Part shown: piece by piece, positions 27,094-35,153 of the stretch
Layout of the letters: each line of letters opens with the position of its first letter
Numbering within the stretch: the stretch's first letter is position 1
NCBI RefSeq assembly: GCF_024655565.1
Contig: NZ_JANKOF010000024.1
Coordinates: 1-55,967, forward strand
DNA: 55,967 nucleotides
Direction: 5' to 3'
Source of the DNA: Nitratireductor sp. ZSWI3
GTDB taxonomy: Bacteria; Pseudomonadota; Alphaproteobacteria; Rhizobiales; Rhizobiaceae
The notes under the pieces: model-generated
Told to the model about the DNA's origin: nothing
Databases searched by the model: none
The model's input: only the letters and a program-made list of their open reading frames with translations
Position numbers and translations under genes: made by a program

Positions 27094-27105
27094 ATGTATA
27101 GACAT
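27094..27105. promoter_or_regulatory. Candidate HutC/GntR operator upstream of the SDR operon
   Basis: ATGTATAGACAT, 47 bp before the SDR start, near-identical to the complement of the site at 26168-26179. A further region at 27960-27982, before the ABC gene, has a direct repeat of TGTATGCC that resembles half of this site but is weaker. Confidence 0.6.
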
Positions 27106-27151
27106 GTCAGGATCGATGAACGGGTGAGATGGCATGCTGGAAGGGGCTCAG

Positions 27152-27910
27152 ATGCCGTCCGACACTAAATTCTGCTTCAGCGGTAAGCGCGTTCTCATAA
27201 CCGGTGCCAGCCGTGGAATCGGCCGCACACTGGCCATCGGCTTCGGCCAGAGCGGCGCCGATCTCATCCTGACCGCGCGCGAAGCGGCGGCGCTGGAGCC
27301 GACCGCCGAAACGCTGCGCGGACTCGGCTGCGCCGTCGAGTGCCTGGCCGTCGACCAGCGCGATGCCGGGCAGGTCCGCGAGCGCCTCTCGGATCTTCAG
27401 CGGATCGACGTCCTCATCAACAATGCCGGCGTCGAAGAGGTGCGTCCGACCTTCGACGTCGACGAGGCGCTGTGGGACAAGATCCTCGACACGAACCTGA
27501 AGGGCGCCTTTTTCGTCGCGCAGGCCGCCGCCGCCCGCATGGCGGCGCATGGCGGAGGCGCCATCGTCAATCTGGCTTCGCTCACCTCCTTCGTCGGCGT
27601 CCCGACGGCCGTCCCCTATGGCGCCTCGAAGTCCGGCATCCTGGGGCTGACACATGGGCTGGCGGCCGAGTGGGCCCCGCAGGGCATTCGCGTGAACGCG
27701 ATCGCCCCCGGCTATTTCGAGACCGAGATGACCAGCCAGTTCTACGCCGATCCCGAATGGGTCGCCGCGATGACGGCGAAGGTTCCGATGGGCCGGCTCG
27801 GCCGGCTCGAAGACCTGATCGGAGCGACGCTGTTTCTCGCCTCGGAATCCTCCGCCTACATCACGGGCCAGTGTTTGGTGATTGACGGAGGGTACCTGTC
27901 CACGATTTAG
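27152..27910 (+). CDS. Short-chain dehydrogenase/reductase
   Basis: The product is 252 aa, normal SDR length. The cofactor motif is TGASRGIG, the structural motif NNAG, and the catalytic set is Ser in LASLTSF, YGASK (Tyr and Lys), with PG motif IAPGYFETEM. It oxidises or reduces a secondary alcohol/ketone with NAD(P). I start at 27152, where GAAGGGG sits at good spacing; an ATG at 27134 is possible. It is the first gene behind the GntR operator and probably acts in the same pathway as the HisD-like enzyme. Confidence 0.88.
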   Translation: MPSDTKFCFSGKRVLITGASRGIGRTLAIGFGQSGADLILTAREAAALEPTAETLRGLGCAVECLAVDQRDAGQVRERLSDLQRIDVLINNAGVEEVRPTFDVDEALWDKILDTNLKGAFFVAQAAAARMAAHGGGAIVNLASLTSFVGVPTAVPYGASKSGILGLTHGLAAEWAPQGIRVNAIAPGYFETEMTSQFYADPEWVAAMTAKVPMGRLGRLEDLIGATLFLASESSAYITGQCLVIDGGYLSTI

Positions 27911-28051
27911 AGGAGCATGCGGTTTCAAGGCCGCTCATGCGATGCGCCGTCCGACTATGTGTATGCCCCGAATATGTATGCCAATGTGCCAACGAAAATC
28001 ATGCGAGATTGTGCCGGGAACGCACGATGCGCAGAATCGAAGATTTGAAGC

Positions 28052-29185
28052 ATGAATGAGAGCTCGTCAGCCGGAGCGACGCGGGCCCGCGTCCCGGAGC
28101 CGGAAACGACGGCCGTCCGCGTCCGCGACGTGACCATGGATTTCGGAAGCGGCGTCCCGGCGGTGGACCGGGCCAGCTTCGATCTGGAAGCCGGCAAGTT
28201 CCTGACGATTCTTGGGCCTTCGGGCTCGGGTAAGACCACGCTCCTGCGCATGATCGCGGGGTTCCAGAAGCCCACCAGCGGCGACATCACGATCAACGGC
28301 AAGCCGGTCGACGCCGATCCGCCGCATCGGCGTTCGATCGGCATGGTGTTCCAGAAGCTCGCCCTGTTTCCCCATATGACGGCGGCCGAGAACGTCGCCT
28401 TTCCGCTGAAGATGCGCCGCTTCGATCCGCGGACGATTCCCGACCGGGTCAAGGGCTTCCTCGATCTGGTGAAGCTCGTCGGCTATGGAGACCGGCGCAT
28501 GCATGAGCTTTCCGGCGGCCAGCAGCAGCGCGTCGCCATCGCCCGGGCGCTGGTGTTCGAGCCCGAGCTGCTCTTGCTGGACGAGCCGCTGGCCGCGCTC
28601 GACCGCAAGCTGCGCGAGGAGATGCAACTGGAGTTCCGCCGCATCCAGCACGAGCTGGGCGTCACCACGATCAACGTGACGCACGACCAGCGCGAGGCGC
28701 TCGTCGTGTCAGACCGGATCATCGTCATGGACGGCGGCAGGATCCAGCAGCATGCGCGCCCCATCGACCTTTACCGGCAGCCGCACAACAGCTTCGTCGC
28801 GGGCTTCCTCGGTGTTTCGACATTCATTCCGGGCGAGGCGGCGGAGGGCGGCCTCACGGTTGGCGCACTGCAGCTCAGCGGCACGCATTCCTCCAGGATC
28901 GCGGCCGGAGAACCGGCCCGCGGCGCGATCCGCGCCGAGCAGATCCGCATCGGCCCGACGCCAGACAGCCTTGCCCGCTGCGACACGAAGCTCGCCGGCA
29001 CGATCCTCGACGTGATCTTCGAAGGCGAGCGGCTGCTCTACGTGGTCGAGGCCGACGCGCTGCCGGGCATCGCCTTCCACATCTATCACCACGATCCGGA
29101 ATCTTTCGATCTCTACCAGATCGGCGCGCCGGCCGCGATCGGCTGGAACGCGCAGGACATGAAGATCTTCAACGCCGCCGTTTGA
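28052..29185 (+). CDS. Polyamine-type ABC transporter ATPase (PotA-like)
   Basis: The product is 377 aa. Walker A LGPSGSGKTTLLRMIAG, signature LSGGQQQRVAIARALV, Walker B LLLLDEPLAALD and a C-terminal TOBE-type domain (about 290-377) mark the PotA/FbpC class. These importers take polyamines, modified amines, opines or similar small polar compounds. The 141-bp gap from the SDR gene contains a TGTATGCC direct repeat. The stop is about 40 bp from the binding-protein start. Confidence 0.9.
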   Translation: MNESSSAGATRARVPEPETTAVRVRDVTMDFGSGVPAVDRASFDLEAGKFLTILGPSGSGKTTLLRMIAGFQKPTSGDITINGKPVDADPPHRRSIGMVFQKLALFPHMTAAENVAFPLKMRRFDPRTIPDRVKGFLDLVKLVGYGDRRMHELSGGQQQRVAIARALVFEPELLLLDEPLAALDRKLREEMQLEFRRIQHELGVTTINVTHDQREALVVSDRIIVMDGGRIQQHARPIDLYRQPHNSFVAGFLGVSTFIPGEAAEGGLTVGALQLSGTHSSRIAAGEPARGAIRAEQIRIGPTPDSLARCDTKLAGTILDVIFEGERLLYVVEADALPGIAFHIYHHDPESFDLYQIGAPAAIGWNAQDMKIFNAAV

Positions 29186-29223
29186 AAAGAAGCGAGCGAC
29201 ATCCAGCAGAGGAGAACCATGAG

Positions 29224-30321
29224 ATGACAAGACATCACACCCGCCGCGGCATCCTGCGCGCCGGCATGGCGACAGGCGGCGCCGCCTTGCTGACGACGCT
29301 GCCGGCCGCGCGCGTCTTCGCGCAGGAACCGGCCAAGCCCGGCGAGATCATCGTGCGCGCCTGGGGAGGAGAATGGGTCGATTCGCTCAAGCGCGGCGTG
29401 TCCGATCCGTTCACCGAAATGACCGGCATCGCCGTGCGCCACGACCTCACCGAGGACAACGAGATCCAGCCGAAGGTCTGGGCCGCGGTGGCGCAGGGGC
29501 GCGTGCCGCCGATCCACGTCAATTGGGACACCACCACCAATGCGACGAAGTCGGCGCTGCGGGGCGTCACCGAGGACCTTTCGGACCTGGCGAACCTCTC
29601 CAACACGACAGAGCTTGCCCAACCCGTGGGGCTGGAAGCCTATCCGCTGGTCAACACCTACGGCTATGTCTACGTGCTGGCCTACCGCCCCGAAGCGTTC
29701 CCCGACGGTCCGCCGCAATCTTGGCGCGACCTGCTCGATCCGCGCTTCAAGGGCCGGATTGCGCTCTATAATGACGGCATCGGCTTCCACTTCCCGGCGC
29801 AGGTCGCCGGCGGCGGATCGCTCGACGACATTCCCGGCAACATGGAGGCCTGCTGGAATTTCGTTCGCGAGATGAAGGCGCAGAACCCGCTTCTCGGCGA
29901 GGATCCCGATTTCACCACCTGGTTCCAGAACGGCGAGATCGACGCGGCCTGCACCATCTCGACCAACGCGCTCGCCGCCCGCAGGAACGGCCTCGACATC
30001 GCCTGGACGGTCCCGACCGAGGGATGCAAGTTCGACACCGACTGCCTCTGGATCCCGAAGAACCTGCCGGAGAACGAGCTCTACTGGGCCAAGCAGTACA
30101 TCAACCACGCCCTCTCGCAGAAAGGCCAGCAGGTCTGGCTCGACGGGCTCGGCCTGCCCGGCGTCGTGCCCGGCCTGACGCCGCCCGAAGGGCTGGCGGG
30201 CGATCCTTCCTATCCGACCAAGCCGGAGGACTTCGAGCGGCTGATCCGCATCTCCTCGTCCGTGCAGGTCCAGAACGAAAGCGACTGGTTCGCCAGGTTC
30301 AAGGAGATCATGCAGGGCTGA
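29224..30321 (+). CDS. Polyamine-type ABC transporter substrate-binding protein
   Basis: The product is 365 aa of the PotD-like class. The N-terminus carries a Tat-like signal, RRGILRAGMATGGAALLTTL, ending near VFAQ. The mature protein has the family layout: IIVRAWGGEWVDSLKRGVSDPF, GLEAYPLVNTYGYVYVLAYR and SWRDLLDPRFKGRIALY. An upstream in-frame TTG overlaps the ATPase gene, but the ATG at 29224 has a GGAG site. Tat export would imply folding before secretion. The ligand is unknown. A palindromic repeat follows, as often seen after binding-protein genes. Confidence 0.88.
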   Translation: MTRHHTRRGILRAGMATGGAALLTTLPAARVFAQEPAKPGEIIVRAWGGEWVDSLKRGVSDPFTEMTGIAVRHDLTEDNEIQPKVWAAVAQGRVPPIHVNWDTTTNATKSALRGVTEDLSDLANLSNTTELAQPVGLEAYPLVNTYGYVYVLAYRPEAFPDGPPQSWRDLLDPRFKGRIALYNDGIGFHFPAQVAGGGSLDDIPGNMEACWNFVREMKAQNPLLGEDPDFTTWFQNGEIDAACTISTNALAARRNGLDIAWTVPTEGCKFDTDCLWIPKNLPENELYWAKQYINHALSQKGQQVWLDGLGLPGVVPGLTPPEGLAGDPSYPTKPEDFERLIRISSSVQVQNESDWFARFKEIMQG

Positions 30322-30331
30322 TCGGCGCGCC

Positions 30332-30382
30332 GGAGCGGGATGAGGAAAAGTGTGAAGCGGTTTTCCGCCCGCATCCCGCTCC
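30332..30382. repeat. Small palindromic intergenic repeat, copy 3 of 3
   Basis: Perfect 11-bp outer arms GGAGCGGGATG (30332-30342) and CATCCCGCTCC (30372-30382) around a core containing AAGCGGTTTTCCGCC. This is the best-preserved of the three copies. It sits between the binding-protein gene and the first permease gene, where it could stabilise the upstream message or reduce read-through. Confidence 0.85.
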
Positions 30383-30426
30383 GACTCTTTGAAAGCCAGC
30401 CTGACGAGCGAAGAAAAGACCCGGTG

Positions 30427-31380
30427 ATGACCCGAGAAAGCGACACCTCGCCGTTCCCCTATCCGCTCAGATGGCGGATCATGGATGGTCTGGAATCAGC
30501 CCTGGACGCCGTCTGGCCGCGAAGCATGAGCCGCTATTCGGGCTGGGCGCTCGTCGCCCCGGCCCTCCTTCTTGTCGGCATCCTGGTCCTCGGGCTTGCC
30601 AACATCGCGGAAAGCTCGCTTCACACCCTCGACCGGTCGACCTTCCTTCCTTCCGAGGATTACACGCTGGCGAACTATCAGACGGTCGCGGACAGCGCGA
30701 CCTACTGGCGCGTGATGTGGCGGTCGCTGCTCGGCGCGGCCCTGACCGTCGTTTTCACACTGCTGCTCGCGCTTCCCTATTCCTACGTCATGGTGCGAAC
30801 GCCGAGTGCGGCGATCCGCAAGGCGCTGCTGGTCGCCCTTTTCCTGCCCTTCTTCATCGGCCAGGTGGTCCGCGCTTACGGGATCCTGATCGTGCTGGGC
30901 ACATCCGGTGCCGTCAACGACGTTCTCGGCTTCGTCGGCATCGGGCCGTTTCGCCTCCTGTTCAACTTCCCTGCGGTGGTCTTCGGACTGGTGCAGTACA
31001 TGCTGCCCTTCGCGGTGCTGATGCTGGCGCCCGCGCTCACCGCCATCCCGAGGGAGATCGAAACGGCGGCCACGTCGCTTGGAGCGAACTGGATCAGGAC
31101 CTTCTGGCATGTGGTCATCCCGATGGCCCGGCCCGGGCTGGTCGGCGCGGGCCTCGTCGTCGGCACGCTCTCCCTCACGGATTTCGCCATGCCGGCGATG
31201 CTCGGCGGCGGATCGCAGGATTTCATCGCCAACGCCATCTACGACCAGTTCTTCCGCACCGCCGACCAGGGTCTTGGGGCGGCGCTCGCCCTGCTGCTCG
31301 TCGCCCTCGGCTCCATTCTCGTCGGCATCGCGATCGCGCTGTTCGGAGCCGGAACGCTCGGCATGGGAGGCAAGCGATGA
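30427..31380 (+). CDS. Polyamine-type ABC transporter permease (PotB-like)
   Basis: The product is 317 aa with about six membrane spans after a short cytoplasmic N-terminus. The EAA loop reads EIETAATSLGANWIRTFWHVVIPMARPGLV. An in-frame start at 30340 would begin inside the palindromic repeat, so I use the ATG at 30427. The stop overlaps the next permease as ATGA. It forms the translocation channel with that protein. Confidence 0.88.
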   Translation: MTRESDTSPFPYPLRWRIMDGLESALDAVWPRSMSRYSGWALVAPALLLVGILVLGLANIAESSLHTLDRSTFLPSEDYTLANYQTVADSATYWRVMWRSLLGAALTVVFTLLLALPYSYVMVRTPSAAIRKALLVALFLPFFIGQVVRAYGILIVLGTSGAVNDVLGFVGIGPFRLLFNFPAVVFGLVQYMLPFAVLMLAPALTAIPREIETAATSLGANWIRTFWHVVIPMARPGLVGAGLVVGTLSLTDFAMPAMLGGGSQDFIANAIYDQFFRTADQGLGAALALLLVALGSILVGIAIALFGAGTLGMGGKR

Positions 31381-32174
31381 TCAGCCGGGCGCAGCGGCTC
31401 CTGTTCTGGAGCATCGTCTGGTTCTGCATCGCGATCCTGTCGGTGCCGACGATCATCGTCGTCGGCGCCTCGGTGACCGCCGGAAACATCATCACCTTCC
31501 CGCCCGACGGCTTCTCGCTCAAATGGTATGGGGCGATCGCCATGGCACGCGACCTGCGCCAGGCGTTCGGCCGGTCGGTCATCGTGTCGCTGATCTGCCT
31601 CGCCGTCTCCGTGCCCGTCGGCACCCTTGCCGGCATCGCCCTGACCCGCTTCCGCCTGCGCTTCGCCAACGCGCTGCAGGTCTACCTGCTGCTGCCGTTC
31701 ACCATTCCCCTGATCGGTTCCGGAATCGGCATGATGCTGGTGTTCGGCAACTGGGGCATCCTGGGCAGCGTCTGGCCTGTCGGCGTGGCGCTCGCCGCCA
31801 TCAACATCCCGTTCATCGTCTGGTCGGTCTCCTCCGCCGCGACGGCCCTCGACGGCGACCTCGAACTCGCCGCCGCCAGTTGCGGCGCCGGCCGCGTGGA
31901 GACCTTCCTGCATGTGACGCTGCCGGGCGTGATGCCCGGCGTCATCACCGGCGGCCTGCTGATGTTCGTTCTGGCGATGACCGAGTTCCTGGTCAGCCTC
32001 CTGCTCACCGATGCGCGCACCGTGACGCTGCCGGTGCAGATCTACAACAACATCCGCTCGATCATCACGCCGGACCTTGCCGCGATCTCCTCGGTCTTCG
32101 TCGTTATCGCGCTCCTCGCGGTCTGGCTTCTCGACAAGCTGGTCGGCCTCGAGATCTTCCTCAAATCCAAGTGA
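31377..32174 (+). CDS. Polyamine-type ABC transporter permease (PotC-like)
   Basis: The product is 265 aa with about six membrane spans. The EAA loop is ELAAASCGAGRVETFLHVTLPGVMPGVITG. It starts in the ATGA overlap with the first permease. The next gene, the HisD-like dehydrogenase, begins 52 bp later with its own AAGGA site, so the transporter and enzyme genes appear to be one operon. Confidence 0.88.
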   Translation: MISRAQRLLFWSIVWFCIAILSVPTIIVVGASVTAGNIITFPPDGFSLKWYGAIAMARDLRQAFGRSVIVSLICLAVSVPVGTLAGIALTRFRLRFANALQVYLLLPFTIPLIGSGIGMMLVFGNWGILGSVWPVGVALAAINIPFIVWSVSSAATALDGDLELAAASCGAGRVETFLHVTLPGVMPGVITGGLLMFVLAMTEFLVSLLLTDARTVTLPVQIYNNIRSIITPDLAAISSVFVVIALLAVWLLDKLVGLEIFLKSK

Positions 32175-32226
32175 GGGAATTCCGGCGCAGCGGCACCGCC
32201 GCCATCACGAAATGAAAGGACGCCCA

Positions 32227-33552
32227 ATGCCCGACATCAACATTCAGCGCCTCAAGGCGCTCTCGCCGGAAGAACGCGCGGCGCTGGTCAAGCGGTCCGA
32301 GGCGGACCTGTCCTTCTACCTGGAGAAGGTGCGGCCGATCATCGAGGCCGTGAGAACCGAGGGCGACGACGCCCTGGTGCGCTTCGGGCGCGAACTCGAC
32401 AAGGCCGCGCCGCTGACCAGGGAAGGCCTGAAGGTGTCGGAAGCCGAGTTCGACGAGGCTTTCTCGCTGGTGGACGAAAAGGTGATCGAGGCGATCCGCT
32501 TCGGCATCGGGAACATCCGCAGTTTTCACGAGCAGCAGGCACCGGAGCCGATGTGGCTGAAGGAAGTGCGCCCCGGTGCCTTTGCCGGCGATCGGTTCAC
32601 CCCCATCAATTCGGTGGCCCTCTACGTGCCGCGCGGCAAGGGGTCGTTTCCCTCGGTGACCATGATGACGTCGGTGCCCGGCGTGGTGGCCAAGGTGCCC
32701 AACCTGGCGATCTTCACCCCTCCGGGCCAGGACGGAAAGGTGGATGCCGCAACGCTCGTCGCGGCACGCATCGCGGGGGTCGAGACCATCTACAAGGTCG
32801 GCGGCGCGCAGGCCGTCGCGGCGGCGGCCTATGGAACCCAGACGGTGAAGAAGGCGCAGAAGATCGTCGGCCCCGGCAGCCCCTGGGTCGTGGCGGCCAA
32901 GCGTCTGCTCGCCGGGGTCATAGACCCCGGCCTTCCCGCCGGCCCCTCCGAAAGCGTGATCCTGGCCGACAGCACCGTTCATGGGGGTCTGGCGGCCATG
33001 GACCTTTTGATCGAGGCGGAGCACGGCCCCGACAGCTCTGCCTGGCTGGTCACGGATTCCGAGGCCCTGATCGAAGAGGCGCTCGAGGCCCTTCCCGAGC
33101 TGTGGAGCAGGATGTCCGAGATGCGGGTCGATTTCTCGCGCACGGTTCTGACGGGACGGTCCGGAGGCATCATCCTCGCCGAATCGATGGCGGACGCATG
33201 CGCCTTCGTGAACGAATATGCGCCCGAGCATCTGGAAATCCTGTCGACGAAGCCGTTCGACTATCTGGGCGACATCACCGAGGCCGCCGAGATCCTGCTG
33301 GGGCCGCACACGCCGGTGTCGATCGCCAACTTCGCGCTCGGGCCGAACGCGGTCCTGCCGACATCGCGCGGCGCCAACACCTACGGTCCCCTCTCCGTCT
33401 CGGATTTCGTCCGGCGCAGCTCGATCGGCTACGTGACCGAGAAGGGCTACCCGCAAATGGCCGCCGCGGCCAGGACCCTCGCCGATTACGAAGGCTTTTC
33501 CTCGCACGCCAACGCGGTCAGCGAGCTGCGGAACGCCTATTTGAGGGGGTGA
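32227..33552 (+). CDS. Histidinol-dehydrogenase-like NAD-dependent alcohol dehydrogenase
   Basis: The product is 441 aa with full HisD architecture. The catalytic pair E334-H335 (YAPEHLE) is kept. At the zinc site, by motif comparison with E. coli HisD (Q259, H262, D360, H419), this protein has E263, H266, N368 and H427: two ligands are changed, Gln to Glu and Asp to Asn. HisD relatives outside histidine synthesis exist, for example the sulfopropanediol dehydrogenase HpsN, and oxidise a primary alcohol to an acid in two NAD steps. The catabolic context (importer, SDR, kinase) argues against a histidine biosynthetic role. The substrate is unknown. Confidence 0.85.
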   Translation: MPDINIQRLKALSPEERAALVKRSEADLSFYLEKVRPIIEAVRTEGDDALVRFGRELDKAAPLTREGLKVSEAEFDEAFSLVDEKVIEAIRFGIGNIRSFHEQQAPEPMWLKEVRPGAFAGDRFTPINSVALYVPRGKGSFPSVTMMTSVPGVVAKVPNLAIFTPPGQDGKVDAATLVAARIAGVETIYKVGGAQAVAAAAYGTQTVKKAQKIVGPGSPWVVAAKRLLAGVIDPGLPAGPSESVILADSTVHGGLAAMDLLIEAEHGPDSSAWLVTDSEALIEEALEALPELWSRMSEMRVDFSRTVLTGRSGGIILAESMADACAFVNEYAPEHLEILSTKPFDYLGDITEAAEILLGPHTPVSIANFALGPNAVLPTSRGANTYGPLSVSDFVRRSSIGYVTEKGYPQMAAAARTLADYEGFSSHANAVSELRNAYLRG

Positions 33553-33601
33553 TCGATGCGAGCGGTTCGACTGCAGACCATCCTTTGCAAGGATCGCTGA
33601 C

Positions 33602-34897
33602 ATGACCGAGACGGGGATATCCCGGACCGCCGAAATCCGCGCCGTTGCGCGCGTCGACGTCGCGCGGGCCGAAGCGATGCTGCAGCGCCTCATCGCGGCT
33701 CTTTTCGACATCGATGTCAGCGACCTCAAGATCAACGCCGACCAGTATTCCCTCAACTCGCTGAACGGCTTCTTCGTCTCCGCCGGCCAGGAGCTCTTCT
33801 TCAAGTTTCACCAGGAAGAGGGCGAGGAGCAGATGCGCGGCGAGTATTATCGTGCCGACATCCTGGCCCGGGCGGGGCTGCCGGTTGATCAGCCCGTGCA
33901 CATCTCGACGCTGCCGGGCGAGCAGCTCCTGGTCTACAGGAGGCGCGCCGACCCCCGCTTTTCCGACGTCCTCTTCGAGCTCGACCGGTCGTCGGATATT
34001 GCGGCGATGGCGCGCGCGGTGGCTGCCGAGGCGGAGCTGAACGGTCGCATCCTGTCCTGCGCGCGCGCCTCGATTGCTCCGATCACGCCCGAAGATTCGT
34101 GCGCCGAGCCGATCCACAGGCTGTTCCACGAACGCCTGATCGACCAGGACGGCGGCCGCTATCCGGGCGGGCGGCTCGCGCGCTTCTACGTCGGGAAGCG
34201 GTTCGCCTTTCCGGGCGGCGTGACAATCCACTGGGAGGATCTGCACGACGCCTCTCCGGTCATCAACGGGATCGAGTACAGCCGCAGCCTGGGGGAGATG
34301 TTCGACCTTGCCTGGCGGCGCTATGCCCCCGAGCGTCTGGCCGATGCCGGCGGGATCGTCGCCCATGGCGACGCGCACAACGCCAATGTCTGGTACGAAC
34401 GGGGCCGCGACGCCGATCACCTCGCCTTCTTCGACCCGGCCTTTGCCGGTGACAAGGTGCCGTCCCTGGTGGCGGAGGTGAAATCGACCTTTCACAACAT
34501 TTTCGCGCACCCGTTGTGGCTCTACAATCCCGCCATGGCCGCCGAGCACTACGAGGCGACGGTCGCGCTCAAGGCGGGAAAGCTTGTCATCGACACGAAC
34601 TGGCAATTGAGCAGCGTGCGGCGCCAGCTTCTGGAAGCAAAGGCCCGCACGTTCTGGAAGCCCTGGCTCGCCACCCTGTCGGAACGGGGCCTCCTGCCCG
34701 CGGATTGGGAAGACGTCGTCCGCATAGGCCTGTTTCTGTCGCCGACGCTCGTCATGAACCTCAACGCGGGCGAGGGAGCCGAGCGGCACAATCCCGTCTC
34801 CTCGGCGATCGGACTGTCGGTGGCGCTGGCCGCCGGCTCCCGCCCGGTTGCCGGCCGGGATGTCTTCACCGACTTCTTCGCCGCGATCGCTCCCTGA
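33602..34897 (+). CDS. Aminoglycoside-phosphotransferase-fold small-molecule kinase
   Basis: The product is 431 aa. The protein-kinase-like catalytic loop HGDAHNAN (H255, D257, N262) and a metal-binding aspartate, D278 in FFDPAF, are present; K68 in ELFFKFH may be the ATP lysine. Antibiotic resistance is not implied, since this fold also covers choline, hydroxylysine and sugar kinases. Position at the end of the importer-dehydrogenase operon suggests it phosphorylates the imported compound or an intermediate. AAGGA precedes the ATG. It is longer than typical APH proteins (about 260-300 aa) because of an N-terminal extension and a long C-terminal region. Confidence 0.8.
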   Translation: MTETGISRTAEIRAVARVDVARAEAMLQRLIAALFDIDVSDLKINADQYSLNSLNGFFVSAGQELFFKFHQEEGEEQMRGEYYRADILARAGLPVDQPVHISTLPGEQLLVYRRRADPRFSDVLFELDRSSDIAAMARAVAAEAELNGRILSCARASIAPITPEDSCAEPIHRLFHERLIDQDGGRYPGGRLARFYVGKRFAFPGGVTIHWEDLHDASPVINGIEYSRSLGEMFDLAWRRYAPERLADAGGIVAHGDAHNANVWYERGRDADHLAFFDPAFAGDKVPSLVAEVKSTFHNIFAHPLWLYNPAMAAEHYEATVALKAGKLVIDTNWQLSSVRRQLLEAKARTFWKPWLATLSERGLLPADWEDVVRIGLFLSPTLVMNLNAGEGAERHNPVSSAIGLSVALAAGSRPVAGRDVFTDFFAAIAP

Positions 34898-35055
34898 GAC
34901 GCGCCGTCATCACCGGAAGCGTCATCGGCGGCTGATCGACCGACAACAGCCAGTTCGCCGGCCCGAGGATGCTACGGTCGGCGCTGCCGCAGAACAATCG
35001 GAACGGATTTCATCCATACGCCGGGTCGATGCTCTCGTCCGGCCGCTTCGATCAA

Positions 35056-35085
35056 TTGACAAGGCCGACGATTCCGCCCTAGCAT
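35056..35085 (+). promoter_or_regulatory. Sigma70-type promoter of the TetR/D-aminoacylase unit
   Basis: TTGACA (35056-35061) and TAGCAT (35080-35085) are 18 bp apart. An operator palindrome begins 3 bp after the -10, so it would cover the transcription start. It lies in the 256-bp gap after the kinase gene. Confidence 0.65.
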
Positions 35086-35087
35086 CG

Positions 35088-35113
35088 CCAATGTGACCAG
35101 GTGTTCACATTGG
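35088..35113. promoter_or_regulatory. 26-bp operator palindrome, likely TetR site
   Basis: Perfect 9-bp arms CCAATGTGA and TCACATTGG are separated by 8 bp, directly downstream of the -10 element. Size and position suit a TetR-family dimer that represses its own operon; the TetR gene is the second gene downstream. Confidence 0.7.
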
Positions 35114-35153
35114 GCGGCAACGCTTCGCTTTTCCTGGAGATCGGGGTGGACCT

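Noticed and set aside
32227-33552. HisD of histidine biosynthesis
   Set aside because: It sits among transport and catabolic genes without other his genes, and two zinc-site residues differ from HisD.
33602-34897. Aminoglycoside resistance gene
   Set aside because: Only the kinase fold is shared; operon context and unusual length point to metabolism.
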